A program made the translations under genes and the position numbers. From positions 1,922,001 to 1,986,000 of the forward strand of contig CP126196.1 in assembly GCA_030272155.1 (NCBI GenBank): a stretch of DNA of 64,000 nucleotides. The letters run 5' to 3'. The DNA is from Tetradesmus obliquus (taxonomy: Eukaryota; Chlorophyta; Chlorophyceae; Sphaeropleales; Scenedesmaceae). The notes below the pieces were generated by a model. It worked only from the letters and a program-made list of their open reading frames with translations, did no database searches and was not told the origin of the DNA. Of the stretch, positions 37,001 through 47,000 are shown piece by piece; positions within the stretch are counted from its first letter, which is position 1; every line of letters begins with the position of its first letter.

Positions 37001-38458
37001 CAGTAGCTGCGGCACGCCACCAGCTGGAACATGCAGCAGTACTGACCTGCAGGGCCCAGCAATGATGGTAACTGATCGGGCAGTAGTCCGCGTGCCATTC
37101 CATTTTGCGATCTGCAGGAAACTAATCCCGTCCTGCAAGCAGAACACACGCCATGGCAGGCAAAGCTGAGGAATGAGTACAGCAGTGAGAACTCCTGCAA
37201 GTTTTTGACTCCCTGACTGGCAGGGCACTCCAGCTTGCCACAAGCCACGAACGCAGCATTCAACAGCCTAGTAGAGGAATGTGACAGAGCACCAGTGCCT
37301 CCTTGCGCATGCAGGTGCTGCTTTGCACACCTGTGCATACGCTGCGCTGCATGCACACAACTAGGCATCGTCCTGCCACACTGATATGCATGTTTGCTAG
37401 CTTCAAGGAAACGTGCTTGCAAGCCATCCTGCTTGCAGGACACCTCTGCTTGCAGGACAGTACTACTGTAATGGATTGCTTGCAGGACATCACTGCTCGC
37501 AGCACCAGGACCTGGCACCTGAAGCTGCATGGCAGCAAAGGTGCTTGCAAGCCCGCAATGTCTGATAAGCAGGCGCTACGCTGGCCAACAGCAACAGCAG
37601 CAGCGGCTCACCGTGTAGTACTGCACTGCGTTGCTGTCCTCGCCTTTGAAGAAGTTCACGTAGCGCTGCAGATCTGCATCGTCAGCAACCACCAGCCTCA
37701 CATCTGCCATGTATAGCTTGCTGCCTGGCTCAGCAAACATCCCTAGTGGCCAGAGCCGGGGGATGCCTGCTTGTTTGACCGGGTCTGGGAGGGCTATGTT
37801 GGCCAGCACCAGGCGCTGCAGCCGCAAGGAATAGCCTGTGAATTTACAGCAGCATAAGCGCCATTACACAGCAGCATGATCGGCGAGGATGATTGAGCAG
37901 AGTTGAGGGCAGATGCCGCCAGTGGCAACAAGAGACGGCAGCTGCTGGAAGAATGATCAGAGGGCAGGTGTGTGCTGCATGTGCAGTCGCTGTGTAATCA
38001 TCGCAAGGCAGCCAAAGTGGGGCGTCCCAAGAGCCCGCACCCATCACACTGCTCAGCACAGCAGTATGGTCAGCTGCTCCCCTAGTATGCATCGTTGTAG
38101 GATGCGTTCAGCAGGTCACTGCTTGCATGCATCCAGAGCGTGGGGTTTGCAGCAGCACAGCCTCAGCACAGGGCCCCACTGCTGAACATGCCGTACCTGC
38201 AGACTGATTCAGAGCAGGCGCCACCCTGCTGTCTTGCACAGCCAGTATAGGAAGAAAATCAACGATTGCCCCTTCTAACTCCATCTGCCCCGCAGGGGTT
38301 GCCTTCGTCTGCCAGGCGCATTCATGCACTGCCACGGAGCTGCTACTGCTGCTGGTGTCAGGGCACGGCCTGAGCTGAGCATCACATGCGTGACAAAGCA
38401 AGAAAGCGACCAAAGTCAATATGTGTAAGGTATACGTAGAACACGTCAACCTCCGCAT
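28036..38458 (-). CDS. Receptor-like transmembrane protein kinase A (non-RD, TKL-like)
   Basis: The model has 19 exons and about 1448 residues in one intact frame: 38197-38458, 37612-37835, 37047-37132, 36429-36653, 35916-36049, 35597-35633, 34717-34803, 34263-34326, 33998-34018, 33520-33714, 32714-33240, 32372-32490, 31033-32140, 30606-30753, 30210-30431, 29753-29894, 29315-29487, 28612-28868 and 28036-28351. A signal peptide (HILTLVAFLLCHACDAQ) is followed by a roughly 700-residue glycosylation-rich ectodomain with repeated short hydrophobic strands. A membrane helix (about 742-763) ends at HTRRRKR. The kinase starts at IGQGSFGSVY (about 1020), with VAVK (K about 1038), HGDLKAAN (D about 1206, no arginine before it), DFG (about 1239) and SPE in place of APE. 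All catalytic residues are present, so activity is expected. The ligand is unknown. It is a tandem paralogue of the next gene. Confidence 0.85.
28985..29270 (-). repeat. Minisatellite of CTTGCAGGACAG-type units in a kinase A intron
   Basis: About a dozen degenerate units (sense strand CTTGCAGGACAGCTGCC and variants) fill the intron between exons 17 and 18. Each unit contains a TTGCAG/G acceptor-like core. The same intron in kinase B has the same unit. Confidence 0.85.
35214..35258. repeat. Pentanucleotide (ACAGC)n microsatellite
   Basis: About nine uninterrupted ACAGC units in the kinase A intron between exons 6 and 7. Confidence 0.9.
37416..37500 (+). repeat. Dispersed CTTGCAGGACA units in kinase A intron 2
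   Basis: Three to four copies of TGCTTGCAGGACA, here in the orientation opposite to the gene, related to the minisatellite at 28985-29270. Confidence 0.6.
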
Positions 38459-38791
38459 GTTGCGGGCAACTAGCGGTCCTTTCGATCAAGCGCGGCAGCT
38501 GGCGTTCAAACCCATTTTTGTAAATTGACGACGATTGTACCAAACCGTGTCATGGATAGGTGTGCAGACTGAGGAACGTGTCGGAAGCGGAGCTTGAAAC
38601 CCTTGGACGGATGATGGCGTCAGCTGTTTTGACAAACCGCCAGCCTCCTCATCAGGCACCCTGATTACCGCAACTAGCGGAGCGTGAAGCATTTTGAGGC
38701 GTCTGGCTCTCGGACCGCTTGCACGTCTCTGATAGGAACATCCGGGTCTGCGCGAGCACCGTGCAGCAGCCGCAAGTCGCACCATATGGTT

Positions 38792-38815
38792 CCATGACTC
38801 ATGCATGAGTCATGG
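38792..38815. promoter_or_regulatory. 24-base perfect palindrome with two TGACTCA sites
   Basis: Two inverted TGACTCA (bZIP, GCN4/AP-1 type) sites flank TGCA, with CCA/TGG outer arms. It lies about 335 bases upstream of the kinase A start codon, so it is a candidate bZIP-dimer operator. Function is inferred from the motif only. Confidence 0.55.
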
Positions 38816-40569
38816 CAGCGGGCCCAGCGGCGCACATGTCGGCCTTCCTCACCCAATCAGCACAGTAGCGGATTGATCTTGCCTTTGAACGAAGTAGATG
38901 ATGCTTTGCACAGCACACTGCCATGTGCCCATATCTGTCTTGCAACCCAGCTGATTCAGCTAGCTGCAGCGGCAGTACGCACCCCTCGTGTAGGAGACGT
39001 AGCAAGAGGTTGGCCGGGTACTTGCTGTCAGGTCAAGTTCATTTGTGAAGGACTACTAACCAACTTGTTGGCAGCCACACCATCCACTGAGCAGTGGCCA
39101 GCAAATGTACGACGCATCAAATGTCAGCTCTGACTCATAATTTCAGAAATGATGGGAGATGCCAGTGGACACAGCAAGCAGGTGCAGATGCAGATGTGAC
39201 ATTAGTATTTTACCATTCACGCCATAGCAACAGAGCCATCGCCCTAACTGTAGAGGAGGAGCAATGCTCCTTCACATCTACAAATTTTCACCACCCCCAG
39301 CTGAAGCCATCAAAAAACCCGCTTCGTCTCACAAACCAAACCAAAAGCAGCAAACTTTCGGCTCACCAGCAACGACTCAAACCCCCATCAGATGCAGTGC
39401 TCAACACCTTGAGCAAGCCTCCGATGTGTTTGAAACAACACAACAGTCAAGTACAGATCACATTCTTAGCAGCGCAGCATGCATGCATAGGGGCCCAGTG
39501 TTCAGGACATAACCTGGTCACTCAGCCCCCCGACAGGCAGAAACGCGCACCACAAGCACCAGTTATGTGCGATGGTGCCTCCTGCTGTACAAACCAGGTC
39601 AAAACTGCGCCCCAAGCGCCTCACAACATAGGGGCGACCTGCGGTGCTGCTCCAAAAGCAGACCTTTGCGATGCAGCGTTCAGTAGCAGGCAGCCTGGCA
39701 CAGGCTAGCCTGCACCTGGCAACAGGCTTGATGTGTCAAACCAACATGCACGACCCTATCTCTCAGCAAGCTGTACCCAGGGTTGAGGCCACGAAGCAGC
39801 ATCTAAAGACGATGTGCAACTGCAGTACAAGTAGCCACACTGCAGGACAGCAACAGCTGCCAAGAGCAGAGGGCGCACTGCTGATGCCGAAAGCTCCAAT
39901 ACATGCAAACACAGGCATCTGCATGCAACGTTGGCACCTGCCACATGCGTATTCACGCACACCGAAAAGACCTGCATGTGCACACACCGAATAGCCTGCT
40001 GTACAAACCTCTAGGCAAACTGAACAAAGCCTGCACAGCCTGCCTTACATAACAGCAGGGTGAATCATCCACCCCAAGCAAACAAGCAGACAGACAGGCA
40101 CACTGAAACTGCACCAGCCACCACTAACCAAGCATCGCTCCATACACCAGCCATTGCATCAGAACCTAGAACCCAACACACACAAGCAGGCCCACACAAT
40201 AGCAGAAGGCCGCAACATCACACTTCAGGAGCTGCTTGCTTCAACAGTCCTCCTGATATGTGGGCAGGTTGTAAGCTTATGTCTGAAGGGGTGGGGTAGG
40301 GTCCGCAGAGCAAACCAGACATGCACAAGCACACACTGCATCTCAGACGCATCTATTGCATGTATGATGCCTCGAGTCAACAAGTAAGAGGTAGGTGTAA
40401 GAGATAGCAAGAGCAGCGACAGTCGGCAAGCTGCAAGCACCCACAACACACAAGACCTCTGTGCTCTGCACCTGCACGCTCTGCAGGCAAACAAACAGGC
40501 AACAAAGCAGGGTTGCTGAAAAGCAGGCACACAGCCTCTCAAGTGGCGGCTGAACTGCCAAACCAATGA

Positions 40570-40650
40570 CAGTGCAGGATGATCCACATCGGGTACATGC
40601 CCGCAATGCAGCAAACAACAGTGCAGCATGATCCACATCGGGTACATGCC
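40570..40650. repeat. 49-base direct duplication
   Basis: A segment containing GATCCACATCGGGTACATGC occurs twice, 49 bases apart, differing by one or two bases. It overlaps the protein-like minus-strand frame noted in the spacer. Confidence 0.75.
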
Positions 40651-41767
40651 CGCCAGCAGTAGCCCAGCCACTTCCGGCGCAGGGCCCGCAGGCAGTGCCT
40701 GGATGCCCAGCAATGCCGCTGCTGCTGCCGCCGCTGCTGCCACTGCTGCTGCTGCTGCTGCTGCTGCTGCCGCTGCTGCTGCCGCTGCTGATTCCTGCAT
40801 TGCGTTCTATGTGATCAGTTGCGCTCGCCCACACGTAATTTGACGTCGTGCAACAGGTGCGACCGCGCGACATTGCACGCCACACCTTTATGACACAGCA
40901 CGAAAGCCATGTGTGTCAGCAAAGCAGACAAAACTGGTATCACAGATAAGCACATGCTGTCAAATGACCGCAGCAAGCAGACAAACTGCTGGCAGTAGCC
41001 AAACTCTATGCAAGAACAGGCAGCACAGCAGCTGCAAAAGCAAGCACGGTGCCACAACATTGGACGCAGCATCAGCATGCCGGCCAAAGGCACTACCTCC
41101 CTCGCGCGTGCAAGTGAGAGCATACACATACATTGCACATGTCGTGCACCCATACTCGCAGAGTTCAGTGCAGCATCATCTGTGAGCGCTTGCACTGTCC
41201 CGCGCCCACGCGCTCGACACACCGCTACACACATGGCATGCATTGCCACACGCCAGCAACCCTCCAAGCAAATCAGTGCCTCCGCCAAAAACCAAATAGC
41301 AGTGGAAACGAACGATACACACCGGCTTGCGGCGGCTGGAGCATACACACAGGAGGGTGCGAGGCTTAAACCACAGCTGCCACCAATGCCGGCATGCAGA
41401 ATGTTAGGGGTTGAGCACGCCAGGTCTGTACACACAGCGCTGTTTGCACTGAACACATCACGTGCCATGTGCCACATACGAGACTGCTGCAGGTTGGTTG
41501 CCGGTGGATGTCCCAGCCGCAACCAAAATCACAGATGTTGGGAACTATACGCTGACACGTATCCAATATTGAGTCCGGAGGCAAGACACGTCGCCAAGCA
41601 GCAGGTGCTGCAGCATGTTCTCGGCGGAGCACCGCACCTGCTGGGCGCACAGATGTGACAGGCGAAAAGAACGGCAGTGCTGTGTTCCACTGACGCAATA
41701 TACAGTGAGCACGCACAGCTCATGGCATGATGCTGCTGCTGTAGCTGGCAGATCTGCTGCGGCAGTG

Positions 41768-44025
41768 TCACTGCTGAGCTGGCAGCCCAGGGCCAGGATC
41801 CTTCATGCCTTCGTAAGTCACCTCACTCCATGACAAGTTGATGCCAGCACCCTGCTGCTGCTGCTGCTGCTGCCTGCCAGGTTCCTGCTGTCCTTGGCTC
41901 TGCCGAGGCTGCTGGGGCTGTTGCTGCTGCTGCTGGTTATTGCGACTCTGCAGCAGATCTGCCAGCTGCTGCTCAACAGGATGCACCTCCAGCGGCTGGC
42001 CCTGCTGCTGCTGCTGCTGCTCTGGCTGCTGCTCCTGCGACAGCCGCAACAGCTCGTTGCGCAGCAGTGGCGTGGGCTTGCCTGTCTGGCAGCACTCCAG
42101 GAAGTGGAAAACCTCCATGAGTGAGGGCCTGCATGGCAAGCAACGCAGCAGAATAGAGTGGATAACATAAGAGATGGATACAAACTATAGGCAACTCTGA
42201 CGCCATTCAAGCAGACAGAACACGACCACCCACCAGCACCGTGGCAAGTGCACCACCCGCCAGCTGCTGATCGCCACTGCTAAACAGCCGCTGACCTGTT
42301 AGCAGCACCAGCAGCTGGGGCTGCCTCAGCAGGCATCGTTGCACACCCCGGATCAAATAGGATAGGTGCCGGGGCCCATACAAGCATACTTTGTGGTCCC
42401 AGCAATCCCTAGCATGCTTGAGCTGGCTTATGGTGCGCAAGCAGCAGACTCCTGCTGAGCCATATTGTTTCTGACCGCGCTCACCAGCTGCACATCATGT
42501 GACGATTCAGGCAAACAGCACACGTGCACGCAGCAAACAAAGCAGCCGATCCGCTGCGCACCTGTCCTGCGGCTGCTGCGCCCAGCACGCCTCTGCGAGG
42601 CGCTGCAGGTCCCTGCAGCCCGGCGGCAGGTTGGCGGGCCAGGCGGGCCGCAGCCCCTGGCGCGCCACCTCGTGCGGCAGCAGCGGGATGGGCACGCCCG
42701 CGTACGCGCGCTGCCCCGTCAGCATCTCAAACAGCAGGATGCCGAATGCGTACACGTCGCTGGCCTTGCTGACGTGGCCCGACAGGAACAGCTCGGGAGA
42801 CATGTGCGTGGGCGTGCCCTGCAGGGGCAGCAAAAACAGACAGCAGGCAGCACATTCAGTTGCGATTATCATCACACGAGCGGGCGAGCCAGCACGATCA
42901 CGCTCAAGTGCACCACTGGCAAGGTTCAAGCGGCTGACAGAAGCTAGCAGCTGTCCTGCAAGTTTGGCAGCTGCCCTGCAAGCCGGCGGCTGTCCTGCAA
43001 GGGACCCAGCTGTTCTGCACGCTGGCGGCTGTCCTGCAAGGGAGGCAGCTGTCCTGCAAGCCGGCAGGGTCCTGCAGCTGTAATGACAAAAGACCCTCAC
43101 CCTCGCGGCCATGGTGGCGTGTGTGTCTGACGGGTCCAGCTGCAGCGCCAGCCCAAAGTCTGCCACCTTTGCTGTCACGCGGAAGCCCAGGCACGCCGCC
43201 CACAGCCCGCCGCAGTCCTCACCGCCGCGCGTCAGCAGCACGTTGGCCGCCTTGAGGTCGCCGTGCACCACGCCTGCAGACCAAAAAACACGTTTTGCAG
43301 TGTTTGTGGCAGGCTGTGAGGCTGCAAAGCTGGTGTGTTGGTGCACAGGTGTGACGCTGTGTTGGTCCTGAAGTGTCGCAGCAGGGCCGCTGCACGTCCA
43401 GGCAGCAGTGTGCAGGCTAAGCGGAGACAACGCAGTGCAGTGTCATGCACGTCTTGAGGAGCGGCAAAGGTCCATCACGGTCACCCTGTTGCCAAAAGGA
43501 GCTGGCGTACATATGCCATGCGGATGGCCGGTGATGCTCACCTTCCGAATGTAGGTGCAGCAGCGCAGCAGCAATGTCGTGCGCGAGGCTGAGGCTGATG
43601 GTGGGAGCCAGGTAGCCATTGCTGCTGTTGCGCAGGAAGCACTTCTGGTCCAGCGCTTCCCGCAGCGTCCCCTGCAGGCCATAACAATGTTATATATATG
43701 GCGAACAGTCAGCCAAACGGCATGCATCTCTAGATCGGAGTGCAAGTAGCTTGCAATATGGCTTGTGTGCACATGAGGAACACGAACACTACAACAGCTG
43801 GGGAGCTACTACCCGCATCTCTAGATTGAAGTGCAAGTAGCATGCGATATGCATTGTGTGCACATGCGGAACATGGACACTAGGGCAGCTGGGGAGCTAC
43901 TACCTGTAGCAGGCAACCACTTGCATGCATGCACACCCGCACACACCTGGTCGCAGTACTCCATCACTAGCCGCAGCTCCCAGCCAGATATGCTGCGGTT
44001 GCCGCCCGCTGCAGGCGCGCCTTGC

Positions 44026-44061
<36 letters not shown>

Positions 44062-47000
44062 GGGGCCGCAACACCACTCTCGGCTGCAGCAGCAGCTGCT
44101 GCTGCGGCCTCGTCCACAGTAAGCGGGTTCAGCATGTATGTGAACACCTGCACAGTGGCGGCCGTAGCATGAACAGCACACATCTGTTATGTGATAGCAA
44201 GTAGCACTGCAGCTGCGAATGTGGGGACTGCAGCTGCAAAGATGCGTATCATGCAGCAAAGCGCAACCACCACACAAGCAGGGCCGTGCACACCTACCCA
44301 GAAGTAATGCCCTACCCCAACATCTGCTGCATGACGGCTTGAATCTAAAGCGTCACAAAAAAGTGATCCTGCGCTCGAACTTTTGAGGTACATGACTGCT
44401 TAAGCCTGTGCATATGGCGCTAGCCGCATCGCCGCACCTGCACCACATTGGGGTGTGAGAGCTGCGTGCTGACCACCGTCTCCATGATGGCCATATGAGG
44501 CGGGCTGTTGGGCTGAAGCTGCAGCGTGCGCCGCCGCCGCTGCTGATCGTCCGGGCTCAGCCCGTTGGCCTGCTGCTGCTGTTGCTGCTGCTGCTGGTCC
44601 TCCTGTGCAGTGCCTAGCAGCGCTGAGGCAGGCAGCTGCATGACCTTGACTGCCACACGCTTGCCGTGCCTGCGGCAATTGGGTTCCAACCAGGTTGGCT
44701 GTCAGCAGAGGTGTGACTCGAAATGCTAAATGTGCAGGAAAGCAATGCCAAGATTGAAGGAAGCTGGGCACGCTTGTCTCTGCAGCAGCGGAGGCACAGC
44801 ACATGCGGCAAACGCAGAAAGCAAGCATGCAAACGTAGTTGGCCTTCAGGCAAGACTGCTGGCCGTCAATCCCTACGCCTCGGCAACATCACATGCAGAG
44901 CCAGTAGCTACAAAGCTAAGCCAGCAGCAGCAGCAGTGCCTCACCATATCCCCATGTAGACACTGCCAAAGCTGCCCTGCCCCAGCAAGCCCAGCAGCTG
45001 CAGACTCGGCATTGCCGCTGCGTCAGCTGCCGCCTGCTGCATCTGCCGGCCCGCGGCAGCAGCTGCTGCCGCCGCCTCCGCTGCACTCTGCGGCCCTGCC
45101 GTGCCTTGCACATGTGCCGCACTCGTCGCCCCTGAAAGCGTAGTAAGCCTGCTGCTGCTAGTGGCCGAGGAGCCGAGGGGTGGCGTGCTGTGCACGGAGT
45201 GCATGCGCCGCTCCATCACCTGCATGGTGGTGTTACTGATCGCAGTGCGCCAGCGCTGCAGCCCTGTGACAACCGTATTCAAATTCGGATCGCCCAATCC
45301 GGAAGCAGAGCGCGAGCCGGACGCTAAAGACGACAGCCCGTCGCTCAGCGGCGCGTCCGCTGTGTGCAGCCCACCGCTTTGCTCTGAGGAGCCCTGCTGA
45401 CCTGGCAAGCCCTGCTTCACCACCAATGCCACTGGCAGGTGCCCGGTGCTGTCCGGCACTCCCTGGGTATCTGATTCCCCCACATGCCCAAGCTCTACTG
45501 CAACGCACTGCCCTGCGCCGTCCCCTGGCTCCAAGCCATACGCAGAACCGCTCTTGCCCGAGCCGCTGCGCCTGCCAGGGACACCACCCAACGCAGCACC
45601 TGCATCGCCCTTGCCGCCACCTAATGTGGCTGCAGGCAGCGCATACATGCCCGCCAGCCGCTGCGGCCGCCGCACCAGCCAGCACCAGCAGCACGCGCCC
45701 AGCAGCAGCAGCAGCGCGCCGCCCACGCTCGCGCCCACTGCTGCACCAATCATTGCGCTCCTGCTGTCGCTGCCGCCGCCCAGCCTGCCGCTGCTGGGCG
45801 CGGCAGATACTGACAGGGGCCATACATATGGCTCCGGCATTGCTGCTGCTGCTGTTGGGTCTGGCAGCAGCCACACATTGCTGCCCACTATGCCGGGGCC
45901 TTGCAGCGATGCCACACGCACTGCATTGCCCTCCACAGTAGCAGAGGTGAACGCCAGGCCGACGCTGCCTGCAAGGCAGTGAACAGAGCAGGGCAGCGGC
46001 AGCAGTTGAGCAGAACGATTAAACGCCTAGCTCAGAAGCACTTGCGGCACAGCGGCAGCCAAATCAGCAGAGGGATCACTCTGTCGCTGCAAGCATCAAT
46101 GCTGCAGGCTCACATGCAGCCAGCCAATTCAAAGACAGATGAACCACACAAGCACAGCGCCCCCGCCGGTGTGACAGCCAGCTGATCGAAAGATAAAACA
46201 AAGTCCAGCAAACTCTGGCTGCGGCAGCACCCCCGCCGGTGTGACAGCCAGCTGATCGAAAGATAGAACGCACTTTGCTACCTCTTGTCCACACGCACCT
46301 GCCAGCTGCACCACAAAGGAGCTGGCACCCCGCGCAGTGTTGGCCACAAAGTCCCACTCTGGCTGCGGCAGCAGCAGCTGCACGTCACCCAGGAAAACTG
46401 CCCCCTCCTTGCCGGTCCTGCAGCGCAACAAAAACGCACGCCGCGTTGCCATCTCCATTAGTTTCACTATCATTGTGCTGGCATGGAGTGCTCGCTTGCT
46501 GGCATGCCTGCGTGTCCAGAAACCATGTGCAATTTACATGTGTACACATGCACCACTGTCCAGAAACCATGTGCAATTTACATGTGTACACATGCACCAC
46601 TGTCCAGAAACCATGTGCAATTTACATGTGTACACATGCACCACTGCACACAAGCTTAGAGGATTACGCCAGCAGCCAGCGGGATTGGCTGCGCCGCATG
46701 CTGCTGCACGTTGCGTGGCGCATAACAAATGCCTCACAGACAGCACCCGTGCGCAGGCGATTCACGGCGGCAATAGCCAAGCAGAGCCGTCGCATGCAGG
46801 GCACCCCCTGCCGACTTGCGCAATTCAACATAGCAATGGCACTGCGCTCTCCTGCTTTATTCACAATTCACAAGCCCTCCTCACCTGTTGACCGACCACA
46901 GCAGCAGCGTCCACACATCTGGAGGTGTGGGGCCGTCCCCGCCCTGCCCAGCATTCATGCCTGCTGCTGCACGCGCCCCCGGGCCCTGCGGTAGCTGCAG

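Larger units (their letters stand above)
38459..41767. other. Spacer between the two receptor kinases
   Basis: The 3.3 kb contain the kinase A promoter and the kinase B 3' end. I see a 24-base palindrome (separate entry), a 49-base direct duplication at 40570-40650 and a GC-rich triplet tract at about 40715-40795. A minus-strand frame at 40600-40800 reads LPAGPAPEVAGLLLAGMYPM, which looks protein-like, but I cannot place it in a gene. Confidence 0.4.

Noticed and set aside
39094..39708. Plus-strand frame of 204 codons in the kinase spacer
   Set aside because: Low-complexity, no domain and no supporting splice or promoter signals.
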